Assembly (NCBI GenBank): GCA_902465755.1
Contig: CABQOK010000020.1
Coordinates: forward strand, 1-12,215
Length of the DNA stretch: 12,215 nt
Origin: an uncultured Anaerococcus sp.
GTDB taxonomy: Bacteria > Bacillota > Clostridia > Tissierellales > Peptoniphilaceae
Direction: 5' to 3'
The translations under genes were made by a program, and so were the position numbers. Position 1 is the stretch's first letter, and every line of letters starts with the position of its first letter. Shown here one piece after another: positions 1 to 8,265 of the stretch. The notes under the pieces are model-generated. The model was not told the DNA's origin and made no database searches. It saw only the letters and a program-made list of their open reading frames with translations.

Positions 1-470
1 AAAACGCTGAAGAATACGGCGGAAGCTTCACAGTTACAAACTCAATGGAAGATGCATTCAAGGATGCTGACATAGTATATCCAAAATCTTGGGCACCATT
101 TGCAGCTATGGAAGAAAGAACAAAACTTTATGGCGAAGGCGACCAAAAGGGAATTGACGAACTAGAACAAAGACTTCTAGAACAAAACAAAGAGCACATG
201 GATTGGGAATGTACAGAAGAGATGATGGAGCTAACCAAAGACGGTAAGGCTTTATACATGCACTGCCTACCAGCAGATATCACAGGAGTTTCTGCAGAAC
301 ATGGTGAAGTAGCTGAATCAGTATTTGATAGATATAGAGTTCCTCTATACAAAGAAGCAAGCTTCAAACCATATATCATAGCAGCAATGATCCTTCTACA
401 AAAGATCGAAAATCCAGAAGAAAAACTAAGAGAATTAGTTGATAAGGCAAACAAGAGAATAGATAAATAA
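1..470 (+). CDS. ygeW: YgeW-type knotted carbamoyltransferase, C-terminal part
   Basis: The reading frame is already open at base 3 and ends at TAA 468-470, so about 155 C-terminal residues are present and the N-terminal carbamoyl-phosphate domain lies off the left edge. The visible part carries the second transcarbamylase domain: an [10 protein letters not shown] stretch, then the HCLPADITG motif at about 261-287. Its HCLP is the amino-acid-side signature of ornithine-type transcarbamylases, and the following [13 protein letters not shown] is typical of the trefoil-knotted YgeW/AOTCase branch. The C-terminal helix ends in Lys-rich sequence. In the selenium/purine clusters this family is thought to handle carbamoyl groups of ureido intermediates such as ureido derivatives of 2,3-diaminopropionate, feeding carbamoyl phosphate to the carbamate kinase at 3341. 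Only 11 bases separate it from ygeY, so the two are co-transcribed. The family assignment is firm; the substrate is inferred. Confidence 0.9.
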   Translation, partial: NAEEYGGSFTVTNSMEDAFKDADIVYPKSWAPFAAMEERTKLYGEGDQKGIDELEQRLLEQNKEHMDWECTEEMMELTKDGKALYMHCLPADITGVSAEHGEVAESVFDRYRVPLYKEASFKPYIIAAMILLQKIENPEEKLRELVDKANKRIDK

Positions 471-481
471 GAGAGGTAGAA

Positions 482-1819
482 ATGACAGAATTTAAAAATA
501 TAGATTTTGATGCAATCAAAGAAAAAGCAGGCGAATACAAAGAAGACATGGTAGCTTTCCTAAGAGATTTGATCAAGCTAAAAGGAGAATCTTGTGAAGA
601 AGGTGACAAGGCTAAAAGAATCAAAGAAGAAATGGAAAAGCTAGGCTTTGACAAAGCTTGGATTGACGGTCAAGGAAACGTGCTTGGTGAGATGGGCCAA
701 GGCAAAAGACAAATTGCCTTCGACGGCCATATCGATACAGTAGGAATCGGAAACATCGAAAACTGGGAATTCGACCCATATGATGGATTCGAAGATGATA
801 ATCTTATAGGTGGACGTGGTGGATCTGACCAACTTGGTGGACCAGTATCTGCAGTATATGGAGCAAAAATCCTAAAAGATTTAGGCTACCTCAATGACGA
901 ATACAGAGTTCTAGTAACAGGAACAGTTCAAGAAGAAGACTGTGACGGAAACTGCTGGCTATACATGATCGAGAAAGAAGGCATCAAACCAGAATTTGTA
1001 GTATCAACAGAGCCAACAGACGGAGGAATCTACAGGGGACAAAGAGGAAGAATGGAGATGAGAGTAGACGTACAAGGAGTATCTTGTCATGGATCAGCTC
1101 CAGAAAGAGGAGACAACGCAATCTACAAGATGGCAGACATCCTTAAAGAAATCGAACAACTTAACGAAAACCCAGCTGATGATTCAGTAGAAATTAAGGG
1201 TCTAGTAAAGATGCTTGATGAAAAATACAACCCAGAATACAAGGAAGCAAACTTCCTAGGACGTGGAACAGTTACAACAAGCCAAATCTTCTTTACATCT
1301 CCATCAAGATGTGCAGTAGCAGACTCATGCTCAATCTCACTTGACAGAAGAATGACAGCAGGAGAGACATGGGAGTCTTGTATCAAGGAAATAGAAGATC
1401 TACCTTCAGTTAAAAAACATGGGGCAAAAGTTTCTATGTATGACTATAAGAGAGCAAGCTGGACAGGCCTAGAATATGAACAAGAAGCCTACTTCCCAAC
1501 ATGGGTAATTCCAGAAGATCACCAAGTAACAAGAGCCCTAGAAGATGCTTACAAAAACCTATACGGAGATAAGAGAATAGCTCCTTCTATAGCAAAAGAA
1601 GAAGAAAAAAGAGCAGCTCGTCCACTAACAGACAAATGGACCTTCTCAACAAACGGTGTTGCCATCATGGGTCGTCACAACATCCCAACCATAGGATTTG
1701 GACCAGGAGCAGAAGACCAAGCCCACGCACCAAACGAAGTAACATTCAAACAAGACCTAGTAACCTGTGCCGCAGTATACGCAGCATTGCCACTAGTTTA
1801 TACACAAGAAAATAAATAA
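482..1819 (+). CDS. ygeY: YgeY family M20-type metallohydrolase (selenium-cluster linked)
   Basis: A 445-residue cytoplasmic hydrolase of the M20/ArgE/DapE zinc family, YgeY branch. Visible metal and catalytic residues are His83 and Asp85 in FDGHIDTVG, the bridging Asp116 in [10 protein letters not shown], the Glu151-Glu152 pair in TVQEEDCDG, Glu177 in STEPTD, and the late His415 in QAHAPNE. His203 in [12 protein letters not shown] marks the lid/dimerisation domain. The ATG at 482 follows a GAGAGG ribosome site 11 bases after ygeW, and no better upstream start exists. The family cleaves C-N bonds of acylated or carbamoylated amino acids. Next to ygeW it probably releases a small amino acid such as 2,3-diaminopropionate from a ureido or acyl intermediate, which is an inference from context. 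In E. coli ygeX (diaminopropionate ammonia-lyase) lies between ygeW and ygeY; here it does not. Confidence 0.93.
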   Translation: MTEFKNIDFDAIKEKAGEYKEDMVAFLRDLIKLKGESCEEGDKAKRIKEEMEKLGFDKAWIDGQGNVLGEMGQGKRQIAFDGHIDTVGIGNIENWEFDPYDGFEDDNLIGGRGGSDQLGGPVSAVYGAKILKDLGYLNDEYRVLVTGTVQEEDCDGNCWLYMIEKEGIKPEFVVSTEPTDGGIYRGQRGRMEMRVDVQGVSCHGSAPERGDNAIYKMADILKEIEQLNENPADDSVEIKGLVKMLDEKYNPEYKEANFLGRGTVTTSQIFFTSPSRCAVADSCSISLDRRMTAGETWESCIKEIEDLPSVKKHGAKVSMYDYKRASWTGLEYEQEAYFPTWVIPEDHQVTRALEDAYKNLYGDKRIAPSIAKEEEKRAARPLTDKWTFSTNGVAIMGRHNIPTIGFGPGAEDQAHAPNEVTFKQDLVTCAAVYAALPLVYTQENK

Positions 1820-1828
1820 GAAAGGTAA

Positions 1829-1853
1829 GGAGAACTTTGTTAAGAAGTTCTCC
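1829..1853 (+). other. Intergenic stem-loop between ygeY and the SSS transporter
   Basis: GGAGAACTT at 1829-1837 pairs perfectly with AAGTTCTCC at 1845-1853 around a 7-base loop. No T-tract follows (the next bases are AATCCTAAAG), so it is not a standard rho-independent terminator. It starts only 9 bases after the ygeY stop. It could stabilise the 3' end of the upstream message, act as a processing site, or be a weak terminator. A second, smaller dyad (TATAGA-AG-TCTATA, 1867-1880) lies just before the GAGGAG ribosome site of the next gene at 1887-1892. Confidence 0.5.
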
Positions 1854-1898
1854 AATCCTAAAGAACTATAGAAGTCTATATAAAACGAGGAGACAACT

Positions 1899-3314
1899 AT
1901 GCAGATTCAAGTAGTACCCGTAATTATTTTAGTGATCTATGTTATTGGTATGTTTAGCATAGGATTTCTAGTAAATAAATTTTTTATAAAAGATAGTACT
2001 GATTATATGGTTGCTGGAAGGCAAATGGGAGTGTTAATGGTTGCCTGCTCTCTATCTGCAAATAATGTTGGAGGTGGCTCTACAACTGGAGTTGCTACAA
2101 AGGCATTTGCAGGATGGGGCTTATCTGCAGCTTGGTATGTAATAGCTGCAGCAGTTGCTATGGTACCGCTCGCATACTTTGCACCTAAGATTAGGAAGAC
2201 AATGGCAGTTACAATACCTGAAGTTGTACATAGGAGATTTGGTTCATTTGCATCATCTTTTACAGCTATATTAAATATAAGCTCACTTATATGCCTTACC
2301 GCAAGTCAAATATTGGCTTCAGCAGTAGTAATATCATCTATTACTAATATTCCACAAAACGTTTGCTTGTTGATCGCGGCAATAGTAATAGCTGTATACA
2401 CATCCATGGGTGGAATGATGGCAGATGGGATTGCTGATATAATACAATTTTTTGTAATATTGATTGGTTTAGCTATAGCTGTTCCTTTTATAATCAATGG
2501 AATAGGTGGTATAGAAAGACTTCAACGTGACTTGCCTCCGGTTGAACTTAATTTTTTTAAGGTTGGGGTTCCAACAATATTGAGTTTAATCTTTAACTAT
2601 TTTTGTACTTTCATATCAGGACCAGAAATATCAGGTAGGTTTGCAGGGTCTGAAAACGAGGATGCAACTAGAAAGTCATCTTTATTATCAGCAGTTTTTA
2701 TGGTATTAATGGCATTTTTGCCAACGGTTATTGGCCTATGTGCTCTAGCAGAAAATCCTGGGCTTGATGGCGGAGAGGGAACTAGTGCTTTAATGTGGGC
2801 AACTAGCACCTATGCGCCTGGTATCATAACAGGTGTGGTATCAGCCTCAATTGTAGCGGCTACAATGTCAAGTGCAGATTCAAATCTATTGTGCGCATCT
2901 ACTATATTAATTAAAGATATATATCAAAGATTTATAAATCCAGATGTAGAAGACGATAAATTGATAAGATATACTAGGCTTAGCAACATAAGTATTTGCA
3001 TACTTGCTACATTGATATCACTATTTAAGATACCGATTCTTACCCTAAACTTATTTGCCTTCGCCTTAAGATCAGCTGGACCATTTGCTGCATATGCACT
3101 TGGCTTAGTTGTACCAAAAGCTACAAAAAATGCAGGAATATATTCTATAATCGTAGGATCTGTAACTGTAATTATATGGCAAATATTAGATTCACCATTC
3201 GGTATACTTCCAGTAGTTTTTGGATCCCTTTGTGGAGTAATAACATTTATGTTAGTGACCTATATAGAATCAAAGAGGGGAGTTAAACCTGCCCCTTCAC
3301 CATATATTGAGTAG
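1899..3314 (+). CDS. Sodium:solute symporter (SSS family), substrate unknown
   Basis: A 471-residue, very hydrophobic multi-spanning membrane protein. SSS family hallmarks are visible: an early DYMVAGRQMG segment (about 35-44) after the first membrane span, SANNVGGGSTTG (53-64), YTSMGGMMADGIADIIQ (167-183), and AATMSSADSNLL (320-331), whose Ser/Thr residues form the family's sodium site. ILIKDIYQRF (336-345) follows it. The length is close to the usual 470-500 residues. The start at 1899 has a good GAGGAG site 6 bases upstream. The gene sits between ygeY and carbamate kinase, where E. coli carries hyuA, so it may import a ureide, hydantoin-like compound, amino acid or purine-derived substrate. 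The sequence does not say which. Its codon use (TTT, TTA/TTG, ATA) differs clearly from ygeY (TTC, CTA/CTT, ATC). Confidence 0.9.
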   Translation: MQIQVVPVIILVIYVIGMFSIGFLVNKFFIKDSTDYMVAGRQMGVLMVACSLSANNVGGGSTTGVATKAFAGWGLSAAWYVIAAAVAMVPLAYFAPKIRKTMAVTIPEVVHRRFGSFASSFTAILNISSLICLTASQILASAVVISSITNIPQNVCLLIAAIVIAVYTSMGGMMADGIADIIQFFVILIGLAIAVPFIINGIGGIERLQRDLPPVELNFFKVGVPTILSLIFNYFCTFISGPEISGRFAGSENEDATRKSSLLSAVFMVLMAFLPTVIGLCALAENPGLDGGEGTSALMWATSTYAPGIITGVVSASIVAATMSSADSNLLCASTILIKDIYQRFINPDVEDDKLIRYTRLSNISICILATLISLFKIPILTLNLFAFALRSAGPFAAYALGLVVPKATKNAGIYSIIVGSVTVIIWQILDSPFGILPVVFGSLCGVITFMLVTYIESKRGVKPAPSPYIE

Positions 3315-3340
3315 TTTGGAAGAAATTAAAAGGAAAATTG

Positions 3341-4273
3341 ATGAGTAAGAAAATATTAGTAGCTCTAGGGGGTAATGCTTTGGGCAATACTCCTTCAGAG
3401 CAGAAGGAAGCAGTAAAGACAACAGCTTCTGCTATTGCAGGGCTTGTTAAGGAAGATTATAAGGTTATAATTTGTCACGGAAACGGACCTCAAGTTGGGA
3501 TGATCAATCTCGCCATGAGTGCTGGAGCTGAGGCGAATGATAAGATACCTTTTATGCCATTTCCAGAGTGTGGAGCTATGAGCCAAGGCTACATTGGCTA
3601 TCATTTGCAAAATGCTCTTGAAAATGAATTTATTAAAGAAACTATTGAAAATCCAGTCGTAAGTCTGGTAAGCCAAGTTATGGTTGATGAAAAGGACCCA
3701 GCATTTTCTAATCCTACAAAGCCAATTGGAGATTTCTACAGCGAAAGTGAAGCCAAGGCCCTCGAGGAGGAAAAAGGCTATGTGATGAAGGAAGATGCAG
3801 GACGTGGATATAGACGTGTTGTTGCAAGTCCTAAGCCTGTCGATATAGTAGAAAAAAGAGCTATCACAACCCTAAATGACGCAGGTTGTGTGGTAATAGC
3901 AGCAGGCGGTGGTGGTATTCCAGTTATCAGACAAAACGACGAATATGTCGGTGTCGATGCTGTTATAGATAAGGACTTCTCATCAGCGAAACTCGCAGAG
4001 CTTGTTGATTGTGATGTCTTGGTTATCCTTACAGCAGTAGAAAAAGTTGCCATTAATTTCGGTAAGGAAAACCAAGAAGACCTAGATAGCTTAACTGTCG
4101 AAGAGGCAGAAAAATACATCGCAGAAGGACAATTTGCCAAGGGCTCTATGCTACCAAAGGTAGAAGCAGCCTTGGAGTTTGTAACTAGCAAACAGGGAAG
4201 AGAAGCAGTGATAACAAGTCTAGAAAATGCAAAAGACGCCCTAAATGGTGCGACTGGAACTTGGATCGGATAG
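3341..4273 (+). CDS. arcC: Carbamate kinase (ArcC/YqeA type)
   Basis: A 310-residue cytosolic kinase of the amino-acid-kinase fold that catalyses carbamoyl phosphate + ADP = ATP + carbamate. Motifs in order are VALGGNALG (7-15, phosphate binding), ICHGNGPQVG (44-53), VIAAGGGGIPV (185-195), GVDAVIDKDFSSAKLA (204-219, catalytic Lys/Asp) and KGSMLPKVEAA (267-277). The length equals that of typical carbamate kinases. ATG 3341 is chosen because AAAAGGA (3328-3334) gives a 6-base spacing; a TTG at 3338 in the same frame would be too close to that site. No arginine deiminase or ornithine carbamoyltransferase of the usual arc operon is seen. Placement after ygeW/ygeY fits a role in gaining ATP from carbamoyl groups released in purine breakdown. 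A strong terminator follows immediately. Confidence 0.95.
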   Translation: MSKKILVALGGNALGNTPSEQKEAVKTTASAIAGLVKEDYKVIICHGNGPQVGMINLAMSAGAEANDKIPFMPFPECGAMSQGYIGYHLQNALENEFIKETIENPVVSLVSQVMVDEKDPAFSNPTKPIGDFYSESEAKALEEEKGYVMKEDAGRGYRRVVASPKPVDIVEKRAITTLNDAGCVVIAAGGGGIPVIRQNDEYVGVDAVIDKDFSSAKLAELVDCDVLVILTAVEKVAINFGKENQEDLDSLTVEEAEKYIAEGQFAKGSMLPKVEAALEFVTSKQGREAVITSLENAKDALNGATGTWIG

Positions 4274-4291
4274 AGGACAAACCCATATGAT
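4261..4291 (+). promoter_or_regulatory. Possible ygfK promoter overlapping the terminator
   Basis: TATGAT at 4286-4291 matches the -10 consensus at 5 of 6 bases. The best -35 is TTGGAT at 4261-4266, with a long 19-base spacer. A transcript from here would start near 4298, in the loop of the arcC terminator, and so could not form that hairpin. The evidence is weak: base matching only, with non-optimal spacing. Confidence 0.25.
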
Positions 4292-4318
4292 TGAAAGAAA
4301 TTGTATGGGTTTTTCTTT
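4279..4318 (+). terminator. Rho-independent terminator after carbamate kinase
   Basis: AAACCCATA (4279-4287) pairs with TATGGGTTT (4304-4312). The stem can be extended by two G-T wobbles and an A-T, and a T-rich run continues to 4318. It starts 5 bases after the arcC stop and ends only 16 bases before the ygfK start, so it divides the cluster into two transcription units unless it is leaky. Confidence 0.85.
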
Positions 4319-4334
4319 ATAGGAAGGATTGAGT

Positions 4335-6899
4335 ATGAGTGAATATATGAGAGCGATAGAATTTCCGAAGCTTATAGAATGGGCCCTTGAGGAATACAAG
4401 AATGAGGGAAGTGTATTTTCTATTGCCAAAGAGAAATTTTATAAAAATAATACTAATAAAAGCTTAAGGACAGTTTTTGGCGATGAGCTTGGATCTGCTG
4501 TAGGACCTGCTGCGGGACCTCACACTCAGCTTGCCCAAAATCTCATAGCTTCCTATCTAGTAGGCGGAAGATATATGGAGCTTAAGACCTGCCAGATCAT
4601 GGATGGGGAAGAGCTAATGGCGGCAATTCCAAAACCATGTATCAATTCAGAAGATGAGGCCTACAATTGCGAGTGGTCCACAGAGCTTAAGATAGAAGAT
4701 GCAGCAAGTGAGTACATAAAGGCAGAACTTGCTATAAGGGTTCTCGCCAAGGAGTTTGGCTTGTCTGATGATAAGGACTTTGTCCTTAATATGTCTGTTG
4801 GTTACAATCTAGAAGGAATCAAGTCAGAAAAGGTAGACGGCTTTATTAATTCCTTGATGGATGCGAGCCATACAGAAGTCTTTAAGGATGCTATCAAATA
4901 TCTTAGGGATAATATAGATAAGTTTGAAAACGTTAGTATAGAAGATATAGAAAAAATAGACGGTAAGATCTGTAATTCTATGACTCTTTCTACCATGCAC
5001 GGAACTCCAGCAGGAGAAATCGAAGAGATTGGTGCCTATCTGATTGAGGAAAAGGGACTCAATACCTTTGTGAAGTGTAATCCAACCCTAGTTGGCTATG
5101 ACTATGCTAGAAATATCCTAGATGAATTGGGCTACAAGTACATAGACTTTGACAAGGCACAGTTTGATCATGACCTTGGTTTTGATGAATCCATAGAAAT
5201 ATTTACGAGGCTTTTAGACCTTGCTCGTAAAAATGATCTAGTTTTTGGATGTAAGCTCTCAAATACCTTCCCAGTTATACAAAAAAGGGGAGAACTACCT
5301 AGTGAAGACATGTATATGTCAGGAAGGGCTCTTCTTCCACTTACTATATCTGCAGCCTTGAAGTTATCAGAAGCCTTTGATGGAAAACTTCCTATAAGCT
5401 ACTGTGGTGGAGCTGATGGACTTAATATAGACGAAATATTTGAAATTTTTAACCAACCAATCACAGTTTCCACAACCCTACTCAAGCCAGGTGGCTACTA
5501 TAGGATGAAAGAGCTTGCCGAAAAATGCGAGGGACTTCTGGGAAGAGATTATGATGGAATAGATAACGAGAAATTAAGAAATCTCGTATCAAGTCTTAAG
5601 TCTAATGGTCTTTATGCCAAAAATCCTAAGCTTAGACTAAGGACAAGAAAATGGGCAAGTGACCTACCTATGACCGATTGTTACAGCGCTCCTTGTAAGG
5701 ATTCGGCCTGTCCTATAGGCCAACAAGTTCCAGCCTACCTTTACTTTGCAGAAGTGGGCGATTACAAAAAGGCCATGGAAGTTATAGCAATAGATAATAC
5801 TGCTCCTGCGATATTATCAGAGACCTGCTATGAATATTGCAAGAAAACTTGTACGAGGGTCGACTATGAAGCCGGTGTAAATATTAGAGGTGTCAAAAAG
5901 GAAGTAACAGATGCTTACTACGACAAATATATAGAAGAAATCGAAGTAAGTCCAATCAAGACTTCCGCCAAGGCCCTAATCATAGGAGGAGGACCTGGAG
6001 GACTTGCAGCAGGAATCTTCCTTAGAAGAAACGGCCTAGAAGCTAAAGTTATCGAAAAGTCCGACAGACTATATGGCTACGCAAATAAGCTTGTCTCAGA
6101 TGAAGCAATAGAAAAAGATATAAGGCTTGCTGAAAAAATTGGACTCGATTATGAACTTAATACAGATATAGATCTTGACCTAGAAGAGCTAAAGAAGACC
6201 TACCAATATATCATAATAGCTACAGGAAGTAAGACAGATTATGAGAAACTTAAGGATTGTGGTATAAAGGTCGACAAGAAGGTCCACCTCCTTCCTACTA
6301 AAGAGACCAATATCGAAAACGTCTATCTAGCAGGAGATATCACCAAGGGAAGAAAGTCCATAGTAAATGCCATAGGAGATTCCAAAATGATTGCAAAAGA
6401 TATCCTAAAGAAGGAAGGAATATCTGATGACTTTAGAAAAGTAGCTTATGAAAAATCTACTGGAGAAATCGTAGAAAGACGTGGAGAGCTAGAACTAGCT
6501 AAGGATAAAGACGGATCAAGATGCCTAGCCTGTGATAAGATTTGTGAAATTTGTACCGAAGTTTGTCCAAATAGGGCCAATGTAGCCATAGAAGTGGAAG
6601 GCTTTAAGAATAAGAGACAAACCATCCACCTTGACGGCCTCTGCAACGAATGTGGAAACTGCGAAAGCTTCTGCCCACACGAGGGAGCACCTTATAAGGA
6701 TAAATTTACAGTTTTCATAAGAGAAGACGACTTCGATATGTCTGAGCAAAGTGGAATTTATAGACTTGATTCTAGTAAGTACAAGATTAGACTTGAAAAC
6801 AAAAACGTGATCGAAGCGGACTTATCTGATGATAAGATTAGCGAGGATTACAAGAAGCTAATCAAGGTCCTAGAAGATAGATACAGCTACTACCTATAA
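4335..6899 (+). CDS. ygfK: YgfK-type flavin/Fe-S oxidoreductase (putative selenate reductase subunit), shortened
   Basis: An 854-residue cytosolic redox enzyme. The N-terminal half is a dihydropyrimidine-dehydrogenase-like barrel, with VGPAAGPHTQLAQN near residue 56, LSTMHGTPAGEIEEI near 218 and DGKLPISYCGGADGL near 349. A GltD-type cluster region follows, with Cys449, 454, 459, 498, 502 and 506. Next come the FAD-binding GGGPGG (551-556), IIIATGS (626-632) and VYLAGD (663-668). The C-terminal ferredoxin-like region has Cys730, 733, 737, 740, 744 and Cys770, 773, 776, 780. Only about 30 residues separate IIIATGS from VYLAGD, so the NAD(P)-binding insert (GxGN...A motif) found in GltD and in the roughly 1,030-residue E. 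coli YgfK is absent. ATG 4335 is preferred over TTG 4329 because AGGAAGGA (4321-4328) is then 6 bases away. The family is selenium-cluster associated, and a role in reductive purine degradation is inferred. ssnA follows 9 bases later. Confidence 0.93.
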   Translation: MSEYMRAIEFPKLIEWALEEYKNEGSVFSIAKEKFYKNNTNKSLRTVFGDELGSAVGPAAGPHTQLAQNLIASYLVGGRYMELKTCQIMDGEELMAAIPKPCINSEDEAYNCEWSTELKIEDAASEYIKAELAIRVLAKEFGLSDDKDFVLNMSVGYNLEGIKSEKVDGFINSLMDASHTEVFKDAIKYLRDNIDKFENVSIEDIEKIDGKICNSMTLSTMHGTPAGEIEEIGAYLIEEKGLNTFVKCNPTLVGYDYARNILDELGYKYIDFDKAQFDHDLGFDESIEIFTRLLDLARKNDLVFGCKLSNTFPVIQKRGELPSEDMYMSGRALLPLTISAALKLSEAFDGKLPISYCGGADGLNIDEIFEIFNQPITVSTTLLKPGGYYRMKELAEKCEGLLGRDYDGIDNEKLRNLVSSLKSNGLYAKNPKLRLRTRKWASDLPMTDCYSAPCKDSACPIGQQVPAYLYFAEVGDYKKAMEVIAIDNTAPAILSETCYEYCKKTCTRVDYEAGVNIRGVKKEVTDAYYDKYIEEIEVSPIKTSAKALIIGGGPGGLAAGIFLRRNGLEAKVIEKSDRLYGYANKLVSDEAIEKDIRLAEKIGLDYELNTDIDLDLEELKKTYQYIIIATGSKTDYEKLKDCGIKVDKKVHLLPTKETNIENVYLAGDITKGRKSIVNAIGDSKMIAKDILKKEGISDDFRKVAYEKSTGEIVERRGELELAKDKDGSRCLACDKICEICTEVCPNRANVAIEVEGFKNKRQTIHLDGLCNECGNCESFCPHEGAPYKDKFTVFIREDDFDMSEQSGIYRLDSSKYKIRLENKNVIEADLSDDKISEDYKKLIKVLEDRYSYYL

Positions 6900-6908
6900 G
6901 GAGAAATT

Positions 6909-8228
6909 ATGATAATTAAGGCAAAAACCATTATTACCAACGATAAGGCTAACAACTTCTACGAAGATGCGGCAATCTTAATAGAGGAAAATATCATAAA
7001 GGAAATAGGAGATTTTGATAAGATAAAAAAAGAAAATCCAGACGAAGAAGTCCTAGATTTTTCTGATAAGCTTGTTATGCCAGGGCTTATATGTGCCCAC
7101 TCCCACGCCTATTCTGCTTATGCGAGGGGGATGTCTGTATCAAAGCCAACTGATAACTTCTTTAACGTCTTAGAAAACCTCTGGTGGGCCCTAGATAAAG
7201 AACTAACTTTGGAAGATGTCAAGCTAAACGCCCTAACAACCTTTATGGAGTCAGTTCAAAATGGGGTGACAACTATTATCGACCACCACTCAGGACCAAA
7301 TGCCATAGAAGGATCTCTGTCAACCATGGCAGATGCTGCGACAGATCTTGGAATCAGAGCAAGTCTCTGCTATGAAGTATCCGACAGGGACGGGATGGAG
7401 AAAAGAGACCTAGGAATTGCCGAAAACATTAATTGGATCAAGGAAGCAGAAAAAAGAGATGATATGTTAAGTGGTCTCTTCGGCCTCCACGCTTCCTTTA
7501 CCCTATCAGATGAGACCCTAGTCAAATGCCAAAAAGCCATGGAAGAAGTAGATTCTGGCTACCATGTCCACATAGCTGAAGGCATAGAAGACGAGTGGGA
7601 GACAGTAAAGATGAGTGGGAAGAGAATCGTAGATAGGCTCGATAGCTACGGAATCTTTAATGATAAGACCCTCGCCATCCACAACGTCCACATCAATGAA
7701 AGAGAAATGGATATCTTAAAAGAGAAAAAGGCTATGGCAGTATTTAATCCAGAAAGCAATATGAATAACGCCGTAGGAGCTCCTCCAACAGTAAGGATGC
7801 TCGATAAGGAAATACTTTTAGGACTTGGAACAGATGCCTACACCAACGATATGTTTGAATCAATGAAGGTTGCCAAGGTACTCATTACTCACGAAAACCA
7901 CGACCCAACTAAGGGCTTTGCTGAAGCAATCAAGATGCAATTTGAGAACAATCCAAAGATTATGGAAAGATACCTCAAAAGACCAGTAGGAAGAATCGAA
8001 GAAGGAGCTTACGCAGATATCATAGCCCTAGACTATGATCCGATAACTCCTCTAGAAAAAGATAACTGGCCAGGCCACGTCCTTTTCGGTCTAAGCGGAA
8101 AATGCGTAACAGATTCTATAATAAACGGCAAAGTGGTCATGGCTGATAGAAAGATTAAGACAGTAAATCAAAAAGAAATTCACGAAAAATCAAGACAAAG
8201 AGCAAAAGAAATCTGGCCTAAACTTTAG
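6909..8228 (+). CDS. ssnA: Putative aminohydrolase SsnA
   Basis: A 439-residue metal-dependent amidohydrolase of the SsnA branch, the same size as the E. coli protein (about 442). Visible ligands and motifs are PGLICAHSHAYS (58-69, His64 and His66), DHHSGP (125-130), GLHASF with His194, HVHIAEG (219-225, His221 and Glu224), AIHNVH (257-262), ESNMNNAVG (282-290) and GLGTDA with Asp309. The family is related to guanine deaminase and cytosine-type deaminases, so a hydrolytic deamination or ring-opening step on a purine-derived compound is likely; the exact substrate is inferred. The start at 6909 has AAGGAG directly after the ygfK stop, so translation of the two is probably coupled. Its fixed pairing with ygfK in selenium/purine clusters supports the name. 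Confidence 0.93.
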   Translation: MIIKAKTIITNDKANNFYEDAAILIEENIIKEIGDFDKIKKENPDEEVLDFSDKLVMPGLICAHSHAYSAYARGMSVSKPTDNFFNVLENLWWALDKELTLEDVKLNALTTFMESVQNGVTTIIDHHSGPNAIEGSLSTMADAATDLGIRASLCYEVSDRDGMEKRDLGIAENINWIKEAEKRDDMLSGLFGLHASFTLSDETLVKCQKAMEEVDSGYHVHIAEGIEDEWETVKMSGKRIVDRLDSYGIFNDKTLAIHNVHINEREMDILKEKKAMAVFNPESNMNNAVGAPPTVRMLDKEILLGLGTDAYTNDMFESMKVAKVLITHENHDPTKGFAEAIKMQFENNPKIMERYLKRPVGRIEEGAYADIIALDYDPITPLEKDNWPGHVLFGLSGKCVTDSIINGKVVMADRKIKTVNQKEIHEKSRQRAKEIWPKL

Positions 8229-8265
8229 GCTGGGTTGGAATACATAATAGACTTAAGGAGAAATT

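Noticed and set aside
3338..3340. TTG start for carbamate kinase
   Set aside because: The ATG three bases later has better spacing from the ribosome site and gives the normal family N-terminus (MSKKILVALGG).
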